Assembly (NCBI GenBank): GCA_963575745.1
Contig: CAUYUJ010020692.1
Location: forward strand, 46,173-110,172
Direction: 5' to 3'
DNA length: 64,000 bases
Origin: Prorocentrum cordatum
Lineage: Eukaryota > Sar > Dinophyceae > Prorocentrales > Prorocentraceae
Program-made: the position numbers and the translations under genes
In this document: positions 10,641 to 21,373 of the stretch, one piece after another
Numbering within the stretch: the first letter of the stretch is position 1
Layout of the letters: the number at the start of each line of letters is the position of its first letter
Notes under the pieces: generated by a model
The model's input: the letters and a program-made list of their open reading frames with translations, nothing else
Databases searched by the model: none
What the model was told of the DNA's origin: nothing

Positions 10641-10789
10641 TGGCTCGCCGCCACGGCTGGATCTTTTAGAACAAATGCGTCAGGATGGACCCTGGGAGGG
10701 GTCCCAGGAGCGATTTTGAGCGGTTTTGGGCTGGGCGGGAGCTCTCCTCCGAGAGGAGGGGAGGGGGGGAGGACGAGGAGGATGCCTCA

Positions 10790-10842
10790 GGCGTCCTCGT
10801 CGGCGTCGTCGTCGCCGTCGCCGTCGTCGTCGTCGTCCGTCG

Positions 10843-10876
<34 letters not shown>

Positions 10877-10930
10877 TCGTCGTCGTCGTCGTCGTCGTCG
10901 TCGCGGTCGTCGTCGTCGTCGTCGTCGTCC
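10790..10930. repeat. (GTC)n microsatellite
   Basis: GTC triplets with occasional GCC and ATC steps. This is the same class as the 5.54-kb tract. Confidence 0.93.
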
Positions 10931-11035
10931 CGGCCTCCTGCTGGACGCATGATGACGCAGCCCGCAAGCTCCTGGGCTGCGCAAGCTTCTGGATCGCGGC
11001 CCATCCGCGGCTGGTTTGGTGCCAAAGTGCCGTTT

Positions 11036-11945
11036 GTATTAGTTCGCGTTATGGTATTGGTTATCGTTTTGCTGGTCACATTGGTGCTGCTGTTGACGCT
11101 GATAGTGCTGCGCATGGTACTGCTGATTTTCATCCTGCTGGTGACAGTGGTGCTGCTTCCAGCGATGCTCCTTACAGTGGTAGTCCTCGCTGCACTTTGC
11201 GCTGGTGCGCGTAGTGCTGTTGTCTCCCGCGGGTTGGTCGCAGTGGTGGTGTTGATGGCGCCGGTAGTGCTACGTGTTATGCTGCATCTTCCCTTTTTGC
11301 TGGTCACACTGGTGCTGCTTCTTCGCGGAAGACTGCTGTCTCTGGTGATGTTCGTCACACTGGTTTTGTTCGTTGCTCTTTGGCTGGTGAACTTAGTGTT
11401 TGTTTCCCGCCGTGCTGGTCACAGTGGTGCTGCTGGTGGCGGTTGTAGTGCTGGGCGCAGTGCTGTTGCTTCCCGTCCTGCTGGTCACACTGGCGCTGTT
11501 GGTGGCATTTGTGCTGCTGCGCTTGGTGCAGCTGGTTCCCGTGGTGCTGGTCACAGTGGTACTGCTTGTTACGCTTGTGCTGGTGGTTCCCGTGGTGCTG
11601 GTCACACTGTTGTTGCTGGTTTCTCTCGTGTTGGGGCGCGTTGTTCTGCTGTTTCCTGTCGCGCTGGTGGTGCTTTCGGCGCGTGCTGCGCGTGGCGCTG
11701 CTGCTTTCCGTCGTGTTCGTCACACCGCTACAAATTGTGGCGCTGGTGTTGCTGTGCGTGGGGAAGCTGCTTGCTGTCGCTGTGGTTACAGAGGTGCCAC
11801 CAGTGGCGCTAGGGTTGGTCGCACTATTGCAGTGCTGCTGGTGGCGCTCGCGCTGCTGTTGGTGGTGCTGCTGGTTCCTGGCGGGCTGGTCGCACTGGTG
11901 GTGCTGCTAGTCTTTCTCGTGCGGCTGACAGAGGCACTGCTGCTG
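11036..11945. repeat. 66-bp GTGCTGCTGGT minisatellite, block 1
   Basis: A clear unit near 11408-11660 is about 66 bp: CCCGCCGTGCTGGTCACAGT, GGTGCTGCTGGTGG, and a second half rich in GTGCTG. Since 66 is a multiple of 3, one plus frame is a chain of about 22-residue hydrophobic (Val/Leu) blocks, and the minus frames are Gln/His/Asn- or Thr/Ser-rich. Interruptions and frame changes argue against a real membrane protein. The same sequence style fills 15430-18140. Confidence 0.85.
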
Positions 11946-12094
11946 GCGGGGAGCGGCCTTATAGCATTTTTCTTTCAGCCTAGTCTGTTTTATTTCGAGC
12001 TCAATTGCTTTACCAACTCAAGAACATGTTTTCCAGGCCCCACGGCGTGGGACATCCTCTAAAGATCCTTGGCGGCGGAATCTTCGGTTCTGGG

Positions 12095-12475
12095 TTGGTT
12101 GGTTGGTTGGTTGGTTGGTTGGTTGGTTGGTTGGTTGGTTGGTTGGTTGTTTTTTGTGTCCCGGGGTGGCTGGTTGGTTGGTTGGTTGGTTGGTTGGTTG
12201 GTTGGGCGGGGGTTGGTTGGTGGGTTGATTGGTGGATTGGTTGTTAATTGCTTTGGCGGTTTGTTGGTTGGTTGGCTGGTTGACTGGCTGCTCGTCTGAC
12301 TGGTTTCTGGGTCATTTTTTTTCCGAGGCGACGGGGTTGGTTCTTTGGTTGGCTGGCTGGGTGGTTGGTTGGGTGGTCGGTTCGTTGGTTTGCCAGGTGG
12401 TTGGTTGGTGGTTGATCGGTAGGGTGATTGGTTGGGTGGCCGGGTGGTTGGTTGCCCGCTTGACCACGTGGTTGG
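12095..12475. repeat. (TTGG)n / (GGTT)n tract
   Basis: Tetranucleotide GGTT runs are pure at 12095-12147 and 12169-12205, and degenerate into GGTTGG, GGCTGG and GGTGGTTGG to about 12475. It is the first element of a compound repeat module that recurs to its right. Confidence 0.93.
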
Positions 12476-12571
12476 CCGGTTCTCTCCTCCCTCCTCGCTC
12501 CCCCCCCCCCGTCCTCCCTTCTGCTCCCTCCCTTTCCTCCTCCTCCTTTTCCTCCCCCTCGCCCGCAATTT

Positions 12572-12760
12572 GTTGCAATGCAATATATTGCAGCTGCAAT
12601 GCAAATGCAACGCAGTGCAAAGCAAAGCAATGCAACCCAACGCAAGGCAACGCAACGCAGTGCAATGCAATGCAATGCAATGCAACGCTACGCAGTGCAA
12701 TACAATGCAACGCAACGCAATGCAATGCACTGCAATGCAATGCGCTGAAACGCAATGTGT
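12572..12760. repeat. (GCAAT/GCAAC)n pentanucleotide array, copy 1
   Basis: Many GCAAT and GCAAC pentamers, introduced by a shared entry sequence CCTCGCCCGCAATTT. The same entry plus array occurs at 13540-13610 and 14500-14588. Confidence 0.92.
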
Positions 12761-12764
12761 GCCT

Positions 12765-13255
12765 CGTCACGTGGCAGCGTCGCGGGGCCGAAAAACATAC
12801 TTTCCGCTCCACTCGCCACGCAGCAACGCTTTGGCTGGCGACACCATTGTATTCCGCTATACTCGTCACGTCGCAGCGCCGCGGGGGCTGAGAAAAATAG
12901 ATGTCACTCAATTCGCCACGTGGCACCGCCCGGGGGGACGAAACAAAACATATTATTCCACAACATACGGCATGTGGCAATGCCGCTTGGGGCCGAACAA
13001 ATACCCACTCCGCTTGCTACGTGGCAACCTGGAGGCGCGAAGAAACAGTATTCCATCCACTCTACTTATCACGTGGCAGCGCCACGTGGGCCAGAAAAAG
13101 ACAAACAATGCCACTCCACTCGTCACGTGGCAACGTTGCGAGGGCCGACAAAAAGTAGTATGTAGCTCAGCTCACCACGTGGCAACACCTGTAGGCGCGA
13201 AGAAATCTTATTCCATTCTAGTCGTCACGTGGCAGCGCCGCGGGAGCCCAAACAA
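12765..13255. repeat. 50-bp satellite with CACGTGGCA core, block 1
   Basis: About ten units spaced near 50 bp. Each carries TCACGTGGCAGCGCCGCGGG or a variant, then an A-rich step (GAAAAACAT or similar) and CATTCCACTC. The CACGTG core is the palindromic E-box hexamer, but no regulatory role is claimed for such a satellite. Confidence 0.88.
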
Positions 13256-13261
13256 ACATTC

Positions 13262-13318
13262 TGCGACGAGGACGGCGACAAGAACGACGACGACGATGAT
13301 GACGATGACGATGACGAG
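13262..13318. repeat. (GAC/GAT)n microsatellite
   Basis: GACGACGACGATGATGACGA followed by GATGACGAGGGCCAGGGAGG. The same exit sequence follows the second such tract at 14292. Confidence 0.9.
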
Positions 13319-13344
13319 GGCCAGGGAGGCGAACAACAATTCTA

Positions 13345-13544
13345 TCATATCCTCCTCCTCCTCGTCCTTCTCCCTCCCCCTTTCCTCCTCCCTCCGCCAT
13401 CCTCCCTCGTCCCTTCTTCCTCGCCCATCCTTACTCCTCCCCATCCCCTCCTACCCCCTCCTCCCTCCTCATTCCTCTTTCGTCCTCCTTTCCTTTCTAC
13501 TTTCCTGCCTTCTCCTCCCTCTTGTCCTCCCCCTCGCCCGCAAT
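13345..13544. repeat. TCC-rich pyrimidine tract
   Basis: TCC and TCCCTCC runs that end in CCCTCGCCCGCAATTTTCTG, leading into the next pentanucleotide array. A similar tract occupies 14320-14510. Confidence 0.85.
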
Positions 13545-13692
13545 TTTCTGCAATGCAGATACTGCACATGCAATGCAAGTGCAACGCCGCAGTGCAACGC
13601 ATGCATCGCAACAGGATCGTTGGTTGACGGTTGGTTGGTTTGTTGGTGGCTGGTCGGTAGGCAGGTAGGTTGGTTGGTTGGTTGGTTGGGCG
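13545..13692. repeat. (GCAAT)n array copy 2 followed by (GGTT)n
   Basis: A short GCAAT/GCAAC array (13545-13612) is followed by GGTTGGTTTGTTGG and a run of GGTT to about 13690. The order is the same as in the module starting at 12.1 kb. Confidence 0.88.
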
Positions 13693-13694
13693 GC

Positions 13695-14110
13695 TGCCAT
13701 GTGGCAACGCCACTCTACTCGTTGCGTGGCAGCGCCGCGGGGGCTGGAAAACAACATGCTATTCCACTCTTCGCCACGTGGCACCGCCTGGCGGGGACCT
13801 GGCAGTGTACCATTCCACGGATCGTCTCGTGACAACGCCGCGGGGGGCAACAGAACATACTAAGCCACTCCACGCGCCACATGCCGACGCCTGGGGGAGC
13901 GAGGAAACACTATTCTATTCACTCTACTCGTCACATGGCAGCGCCACGGGGGTCGGAGAACAACAACATTCCACTCCATTCGTCGGGTGGCAACGTTGCG
14001 GGGGCCGACAACACACACACACACACACACATTATGCCATGGAGCTCGCCACGTGGCAACGCCTGTAGGCTCGAAGAGATCTTAATCCATTCTAGTCGTC
14101 ACGTTGCAGC
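13695..14110. repeat. 50-bp CACGTGGCA satellite, block 2
   Basis: About eight units of the same satellite as 12765-13255, with an embedded (CA)n run at 14009-14031. The final unit leads into GCGGGAGCC and AAACAAACATTCTGCGACGA, nearly identical to the end of block 1. Confidence 0.88.
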
Positions 14111-14137
14111 GCCGCGGGAGCCAAAACAAACATTCTG

Positions 14138-14150
14138 CGACGAGGACGTC

Positions 14151-14182
<32 letters not shown>

Positions 14183-14183
14183 C

Positions 14184-14241
<58 letters not shown>

Positions 14242-14292
14242 CTGATGCTGATGCTGATGCTGATGCTGATGCTGATGCTGACGACGATGACG
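14138..14292. repeat. (GAC)n-(GAT)n-(GCTGAT)n compound microsatellite
   Basis: The GAC triplets give way to about 20 GAT triplets and then to six GCTGAT hexamers, ending in GACGATGACGAGGGCCAGGG. Confidence 0.95.
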
Positions 14293-14319
14293 AGGGCCAG
14301 GGAGGCAAGCACCATTCAA

Positions 14320-14588
14320 TCCCATCCTCATCAACGTCCCTCTCCTTCCCCTTTTCCTCCTCCCTCCTCCACCCTATCTCATCCTTCTTTCCTCCCCCAT
14401 CCTCCCTCCTCCCCATCCTCCTTCCCCTCCTCCATCCTCACTCCTCCTTCTTCCTCCCCTCGTCTCTACCTTCCTCCCTTCTCATCTCTCTTGTCCTTCC
14501 CCTCGCCCGCAATTTACTGCAATGCAAATACTGCACACGCAATGCAAATGCAACGCAGTGCAATGCGTGCACCGCAGTGCAATCCATC
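14320..14588. repeat. TCC-rich tract and (GCAAT)n array, copy 3
   Basis: A pyrimidine tract (14320-14500) leads through CCCTCGCCCGCAATTTACTG into GCAAT/GCAAC pentamers. It completes the third pass of the compound module. Confidence 0.88.
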
Positions 14589-14599
14589 CCAGATGGCTC

Positions 14600-14890
14600 C
14601 GACACGGCCCAGACAGCCCCCAAGACGCCCCGGGAGGCTCCCCAGAGGGACTCCAAGAGGGCCCCAAGAGGCACAGTTCATTGATTTCCGATGGTGTTTG
14701 CAGATTTTTCGCTCGTTCGCTTTATCGGCCTCCCGACGCTCCAAGGCGGCCCAAGAGGCCCCAAGGTCGCCCCAAAACGGCCTGAGAGGCCCACAAGAGA
14801 GCGCCCAGACGGCCCAAGACGGCCCAAGAGGCCTGCAAGACGGCCTACGACGGCTCCAGGAACGCCCCAAGAGGGGCCCCAGAGGGGATA
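14600..14890 (-). repeat. Inverted CTTGGGGGCC-type repeat fragment
   Basis: GGCCCAAGAGGCC and CCCCAAGACG steps are the reverse complement of the interior repeat of the TIR elements at 7.03 and 59.57 kb. No terminal repeats are recognised, so this is probably a decayed fragment. Confidence 0.6.
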
Positions 14891-15429
14891 ATCAATATCC
14901 AATACCTTCTCGTATCAGACATGAAGCAGTTGGCAATATTTGGAAGCCCAGATGCTAGAGACATAGCAATCGTATCTGCGGAGCCGTGCCTTCAACGCCA
15001 AGTGCATGATTGATGTTGCGTTTTCCTTTTGATTGTCCTACTCTTCTCGTTGATCCTCTCTCATCATGTTGTTATTGGTTTTGTTTTCCTGTCATCCGCA
15101 GATCATGGAGAATAGGTATGCATCGTTTTTGTTGTATCCTTCTCCTTATCATCACCCTCTTTTCTCCTGCCCAGTGTTCCGCACCCCTCCCACCCCTCTC
15201 GGAGCTTCCACAATCCCCCTACTTCCCCCACGCCTCGCAAAGCTTTGACCACTCTCCCCACCTGCCCCCTCGCCCGGTCGCAACCTGACCAAGCTCTGAG
15301 GCGGTCGTCACGCTGGCGATTTTGCACACCTTTCACACGGATTCGCGCTTGGCGCCGGAAAGAACTCTTGAACCCAAGATCAAAATTTTCGCAACCCGTA
15401 CCTTAAAAAGTGTTCCGAGCGGCAACTTG
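14891..15429. other. Unique, AT-richer spacer without a recognised gene
   Basis: Base composition drops in GC here, with several T-rich runs near 15010-15180. No open frame is convincing. Confidence 0.5.
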
Positions 15430-18140
15430 ATTGTTTTTTGAGCCGTCACGCTGATGGCACTGGTGCTGCTGCGAGTGGTGCTGACGCTCCTCGTCGGGCT
15501 GGTCACGGTGGAATTTGCCCGTTGCGCTCGCACTCCTCCTGCTGCCCGCTTGACGCGTGGCGGCCCGCAGCTGCAGCGGCGCTGCTGGCCAGGTTAGGGC
15601 GCCGGTGCTGGGCGCTGGGTCTGCTGGCTGGGACGGGCAGCAGCAGGCGGCGGGCGCTGACGGCGGGCCCACGACGAGTCACTGCCCCGTCCTCGCGCTC
15701 GCCCTGGCGCTCATGGGTGGCGCTGCTGCTGCAGGGTCTGGCTGGCGCAACCCTTCCCCCCTGGGAGCGACCGCCGTTCGGGCGTGGGCAGATCGGCAGT
15801 GACTTCCGGGGCGGGGCTCGCACTTCCCAGCCAAGCTTCGCACGGACGGATTGCGCATCTTTGTCTGGGCGTACCCCAGTGCTCAGCGCAAAATCGAAAG
15901 ATTCTATCCGTGACGCTTTGAGCTGGGGCGAGGGAGCGCTTTCCCCCTCGCTGGCCTCCCCGGCGGGGGGATTGGGGTGTTCGCGCAGTCCAGCGCGAAT
16001 CGCCTGGTGCTGCTGGTTCGCGTCGAGCTCGTTCTGGTGGAACTGCTGGTGGTGCTTGTGCTGCCTTGCGTGGCGTAGCTGCTTCCCGTAACGTCGTGCT
16101 TGTCGCAGTGGTGCCGCTGGCGGCGTTCGTGCTGCTGCGCTTGGCGCCGCTGCTCGCCGTCGTGCCCGCGGCAGTGGTGGTGCTGGCGGTGTTGATGCTG
16201 CTTCGTGTGTTGTTGCCGCCCCTCGTCGCGCTTGTCATACTGGAGCTGCTCGGGTCGCTCGTGCTGCTGTTCGTGGTTGTGTTGCTTGCTGCCGTGCGGC
16301 CCGTAGGGCTAATTACTACTGGCGTTGCTTTTGCCACTGCTGCTCTCAGCGCTGCAGGTGTCGGCGCCGATGCTGCTGTAGTGTTCGTCGCGGTTCTCCT
16401 TCTAGTTGCGCCAGAGTTGGTGCGCGTCGTACTATTGGTTTCCAGTGTGCGGGTCAAGGTTGTGTTGCTGGTTGCTGGAGCTTCTGCGCGTCGTGCTGGT
16501 GCTTCTCGCGGTGCTCGTCACAGTGGTGTTGCAGGTGGCTCCGTTGCTGGTGGCGCTGGTGTTGCTTGCGATGTTGCTGCTGGCGGCGTTGATGCTGCGC
16601 GTGGTGTTGCTGCTTCCGACAGGCCTTGGTGGAGTGGCATTGCAGGTGGGACTCTTGCTGCTGCCTGTGTCTTGCTACTCACAGTTGTGCTGCTGGCGGC
16701 GTTTGCGCTGCCGCTGCTGCTGCTGGCGACGCTGCTCCCTGTCGAGCGGGCCACAGCGGAACTGCTCGTTTCGCTCGTGTTGCTGGCCGACGCGTCGCGG
16801 GCCGTCGAGCGCATCTCCGCCAGGCCGCGTGGCTGTGGGACAGGCTGTGGGCTGTGCCCTGGGGCGCCTTCGGTGCCCAGCGCAGGCAGATTCGAACGCT
16901 TTGGGTAGTGACGTTTGCGCTGGGGCGATTGCGTGTCCCCCCTCGACGGCCTCGCCAGCGGGGACTGGAGACGCTCGCGCAGTCCAGCGCGAATCGCCCA
17001 GTTTGTGTTGCTGGTTCCCGTCGTGCTCGTTCTGGTGGAACTGCTGGTGGCGTTGGTGCTGCTTGCGCGTGTGATGCTGATGGCTGCATGTCGCCGGTGG
17101 AGCTGCTGTCCGGGCTGGGCGGCGGCAGGCGGCGGGCGCCGACGGTGGGCCCACGACGAGTCACTGCCCCGTCCTCGCGCTCGCCCTGGCGCTCCTGGTT
17201 AGCGCTGCTGCTGTAGGGTCTGGCTGGCGCGACCCTTCCCCCCTGGGAGCGACCGCCGTTCGGGATTGGGCCGAGCAGCAGTTGCTCCCGTGGTGGGGTT
17301 CGCAAAACTTCGCGCGGACGGACTGCGCATTTCTGCTCCGGGGCGCCCCAGTCCCCAGCGCAAAATTGAACGATCTGGGTCATGACTCTTTGCGCTGGGG
17401 TGAACGCCTCCCCCCCGCTGGTCTGGCCTGCGAAGGGGTGGGCGCGCTCGGGCAGTCCAGCGTGAATCGCCTGGCGCTGTTAGTTCCCGTCGTGCTCGTT
17501 CTAGTGAAACTGCTGGTGGCGTTTGTGTTGCTGCGCTCGGTGTTGCTGCTTTGCGTCGTGCTGACTATACGGTGGTGCTGTTGGTGGTCCAGTTGGTGGT
17601 GCTTGTATTGGCGTGTGTCGTGCTGCTGGATCCTGTCGTGGGCGTCGCGGCGGTGCTACTCCTTGCGCGTGTGCTCGTGCGTATAGTGCTGTTGTTGCTC
17701 GTCGTCATGGTCACGCTGGTACCGCTGGTTGCGTTTAAGTTGCTTCGCGCGGCGTTGTTGCTCCCAGTCGTGTGTCGTCACAGTTGCGGTGCAGGTGGCG
17801 CTGGTGCGTGTTGCTGCGTTTGATGTTGCTGTCTGCTGTCGTTGTGGTCACAATGTTGCTGCTGGTGGCGCTTGTGCTGTGTCGCGTGGTGCTGCTGCTC
17901 CATTCCTCGTCGTGGTCGTCATACTGGTGCTGCTAGTGTCGCTGGTGCTGGTGCGCGTGGTGGTGGTGCTGTTTGCTGTCGTGTCGGTCAGAGAGGTACT
18001 GCTGGTGTCGCTCTTCTGGCTTGCGCTACTATTTCTGTTGTTGTTGGGTTTGGTGTTGTTGCTGCTGCACATGGTGCTGCTGTTTTTGGCGCTGCTCGTC
18101 TCAGTCGCTCTGCTGGTTGCGCTAGATCCACTGTGCATGT
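15430..18140. repeat. GTGCTGCTGGT minisatellite block 2 with recurring cassette
   Basis: The same GTGCTG-rich minisatellite as 11036-11945. It is interrupted by a non-minisatellite cassette seen at about 15640-16060, again at 17130-17520, and as a shorter form at 16870-17050. The cassette carries GGGCCCACGACGAGTCACTG, CCCTGGGAGCGACCGCCGTT, and a CAGTCCAGCG...AATCGCC exit into TTCTGGTGGAACTGCTGGTG. Long hydrophobic or Thr/Ser-rich frames on either strand follow from the repeat and are not called. Confidence 0.82.
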
Positions 18141-18239
18141 TCAGGGGGACACTTCGCCCACGATTGCGACGAATGCTCTCGGTTCACCAGTTGCCACATC
18201 CACTGTATCGACTTTGTGTTGGCCTTACCCAGGCCGCAT

Positions 18240-18768
18240 CCATGGTTGGCAGTGCAGGCCACACCCATGATTGCGAATGTTGGTTTCGCATCTTGTCCGG
18301 CCACGTCAATGTTTCCGACCGTTGCTCTCGCTCCAGTGACGGCCACATCCGTCATTGCGAGCGTCACTCTCGCCTCAGCGCCAGCCATATCCACTACTAC
18401 GACGGCTGTTGTCGCCGGAGCGCCAGCCTTATCCATGATTGCGAAGGTTGCTCTCGCCTCAGCGCTGGCCACATCCACGATTGCTTGCGAGTCTTGCTGT
18501 CGACTTGGCGCTGGCAACATCCACGATTGCGAATGTTGCGGTCGCTTCAGCGCCGGCCACATTCACGATTTCGAGAGTTGTTCTCGCCTTAGCGCTGGCC
18601 GCATCCATGATTGCAAATGTTGTTGTCGCTTCACCGCCGGCCACACCCGCGATTACGAAAATTACTCGCGCCTTAGCGCCAGCCGCATTCACGATTGCGA
18701 AAGTTGCTCTCGCCATAGCGCTGGCCACATCCATGATTGAGACTCTTGCTTTCGCAACATCGCCAGCC
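18240..18768. repeat. 42-bp satellite interrupted by the DIRS-order element
   Basis: About 12 units of 42 bp: GCGCTGGCCACATCCACGAT, TGCGAATGTTGCT, then CTCGCCTTA or a variant. A 42-bp unit preserves frame, giving a degenerate 14-residue repeat in every frame. The array stops at CCACAT at 18770, where the retrotransposon starts, and resumes at 26843. Confidence 0.92.
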
Positions 18769-18852
18769 ACATAAATTCGTTTACGGTTGAAGTGTGGGCA
18801 AAGAGGGGCGAGCGCTCGTTGGCCGCATTCGATTGCACGGCAGCTGTTCTGG
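18769..18852 (+). repeat. Split direct repeat A1 (left end)
   Basis: ACATAAATTCGTTTACGGTT at its start and GATTGCACGGCAGCTGTTCT near its end. It matches A2 over 84 bp with about six differences. Confidence 0.9.
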
Positions 18853-21125
18853 CTTATAGCGAGGCCCTCAGGAGGGCATGCTTCCTGGGGGCTCGCGCGC
18901 TCGCCGCGCTGCAGGCCGAGCGGCTTCGAATCTGCGGCTGGTGCGAGGGGCGGCTCGCCCCCGGCGCGAGCTTCGCCTTGGCGGAGGCTGGCGGGGTGCT
19001 GGAGTTGTGCGAGCTGTGTGCTACTTGCTCGCGCTCGCCAGGCAGGCGGCGCGCGAAGCACGGCTGGCGCCGCGCGAGCGGGCGCTGCTGCTAGAGCAGG
19101 CTCGCCACCTCGGAGCGCAGCTCGCCTCGAGCCCGATGCCTCCCAAGGCGAAGGGCAACGATAAGGCCAAGGGCGAGGCCAAAGCCAAGGCGGCCCCTGG
19201 CGGAGGCGGTCGCGGCCGCGGGCGGGGCGCTGCAGTCGTTCACCGACGTGCACGTGGGCGCGCTGGAGCTGGGGCTGCTGGCGGAGGCGGAGGTCCTGCG
19301 CCAGGCGGGGCCGACGTCTTTGGCGGAACCGCAGGCCCCCCGCTTGGCAAGCGGCGGGGGCCCCCGTGGTGCCAGGGCTCGGCGCCCTGCCTGGGCCCCC
19401 TAGCGGTCTCGACGGCGTCAGAGGCGGCGCGCCGCCTGCTCTGCCTGGCGGCGCTGGCGCGGTGGGCGCTGGCGGCGTCGGCGTTGGGGCCGCGCTGGTG
19501 GGCGCGCTCGCTGCGCGCGGCGGCGCAGCTGCTGGTGGCGCGAGGGCCCCGCCTGCTGCTGCAGCCCTCGGTGCCGGGGTGCCCCTCGGAGTGCTTGGGC
19601 GCGCTGCCATCCCAGCGGCCGGAGTGCAGCTGGACGCGCTGGCAGACGGCGCCTGGACGCAGGCATCGGTGCTGGTGGGGGCTTGGCTGGGCCCAGGGCA
19701 TGAACGCGGAGCTGCCGACGCACGACGCCCTGGGAGGCATCAGCGGCACAGCCCCGTTCGAGGTGGGCGAGGTCAGCGCGCCTGGCGCCGCGGGCCAGTA
19801 CCTGACCGCCGAGTTCCGGGGGGCGTCGCTGCTGGCCGAGGCGATGCGCCTCGACGGTGCCTTCCCGCCTCGTGGAGCTGGGCCCGCGGGCTTGCTGCAC
19901 CTCTGCGCGCAAGGCCCTGCTGCGTTGGGTGCGGCCGAGCGCCTTCGGAGGCCGCGGCGGCGGCGGGGCTCGACAGGCCGTGGGGCCCATCCCTGGTGGT
20001 GCCGCGCGTGTGCGCCTGGCGGCCGCGGCTGCTCGAGCCCTCGCAGGAGGTGGAGCTCGCGGCCGCGGCGTCGGCGGCCACGGCAGGCGGCGGCAGCGCA
20101 GCGAGTCAGGTAGCCGCAGTGATGGCGACGGCGAGCCGCATTTTCGCGACGCCCCCTCCCGCGGCGGCAGCGTGAGGCTGCTGGCGGAGAGGCAGCCCGG
20201 CGCCCTACGACGAGGCGATGCAGAGCATCGCTCGCGTGATGGGCCTGCGGGAGGGGGCGGGCGGTACCGAGACGCGTCCGAAGGTGGTTGGCTGCTTGCA
20301 GGCGATCGTCTTCGGCCACCACCCAGTCTCGCTGCTGCGGGTCAACACGGTGCGCGAGCTGCAGACGCTGGCAATGGCGCTGGACCTACTGGAGAGCGGA
20401 TCGCTGCCGCTGGTGTGCGACGTCTTGATGCAGAGGTTCAAGGCGCTGGAGCTCTCATTGTCTGATGCGAGCTGGCAGTTTGCGAGCGAGCTGGAGATCG
20501 TGCCCGACGCCAGACCGCCCCTCGCCTCGATGGGCGAGCAGGACCTGGCGTGCCGCTCGGCGGCGCTGCGGAGGCGGCTGCAGGACGCCGCCAGGAGCCG
20601 CGGGGCCTTCGGGAGCCCAGGCCGCGGTGGCGGGAGGGCGTGACCCGCGGAAAGGGCGCGGGAGGGCTCGAGAGCATGCTCGCCCTCCCCGCGCGCCCCG
20701 CAGGGCACGAGGCAGCCTGCTTCCAGGCGGGAGAAGGGGCGCGGCCGCGGGAGGGGTCGCTTCTTTCCTCCGCGCGCGGCCAGCCCCGCTCGCCCCCCGA
20801 GCGCCCCCGCAGCGGCAGCCGAGGCCGAGGGCCCGCCCGCCGCGGCGCCCTCCGGCAGCCTCGCCCGCGCCCTTCCGCCGAGCGGGCCGCGGGCGCCCCG
20901 CGGCGACAGCCCTCGCCCGAGGCGAGCGGTGCTGGCGAGCAGCCCCGAGCGGAGAGAGTTCAGGCAGGAGCAGCCCGCGACGGCGGTGGCGCGGCCTCAG
21001 GAGGCCGCGCGCGGTCGCGGTCGCCGCCGCGGGGGCAGGGGGCGCAACTCGGGCAGGACCAACGGTTCACGCCCACGCCCCCCTGGCGGAGGCGGCGCTG
21101 CCGAGAGGGGAGTTGCGAGGTGATG
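18853..21125 (+). pseudogene. Gag-like ORF1 region of the DIRS-order element
   Basis: No single frame is open throughout; coding character moves between frames. Near 18790-19080 a Leu/Ala-rich helical segment contains CGWCEGRL and LELCELCATC, which suggests Cys pairs. A Lys/Gly/Arg-rich basic patch follows at 19138-19230. The best preserved piece is 20218-20643, where HHPVSLLRVNTVRELQTL and FASELEIVPDARPPLAS look like a folded helical domain. It is followed by a strongly Arg/Gly-rich tail at 20644-21120 that would suit nucleic-acid binding. By position this is the ORF1/Gag-like protein of the element. No capsid motif was recognised, so the role is inferred from position and composition. Confidence 0.55.
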
Positions 21126-21373
21126 CCAATCGTCGATGGTGCCCGTGCTCATGATGCGCGGATGGGCGCGGACAGTTCTCTGCGGGCCGCCTCTGCTCGC
21201 ATGCCGCCTTGGGCTTCTCCGTCGCGATCCCTACTGCCCCGCCGTGCTCAACCTCGTCTGCCTCGCGCGCCCGCCGCTGCTAATGATGGCGCTGCTGCTG
21301 CTGCTTGTGACTCCCTGGCCGACTGACGTGATCTGACAGGGGCTGTTGGAATCTGCTCCGAGAGCCCTATGAC

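Noticed and set aside
9267-10669. Several plus and minus frames of 200-370 codons, Glu/Gly/Arg- or Ser/Leu-rich
   Set aside because: They are readings of (GGA)n and (TCC)n tracts in different registers.
10685-12062. Hydrophobic Val/Leu-rich frames that look like a multipass membrane protein
   Set aside because: The pattern follows the 66-bp minisatellite, frames change, and there is no conserved loop or motif. Kept only as a low-interest finding.
12095-12205. (GGTT)n tract considered as telomeric DNA
   Set aside because: It is not a TTTAGGG-type repeat and is embedded among other satellites.
18878-20113. 411-codon Arg/Gly/Ala-rich plus frame at the start of the DIRS-order element
   Set aside because: Composition is that expected of an out-of-frame reading of GC-rich coding DNA; plausible Gag-like pieces lie in other frames.
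19240-20322. 360-codon minus-strand frame, with a 400-codon one at 21561-22763
   Set aside because: Antisense shadows of the DIRS-order coding region, His/Arg-rich without motifs.
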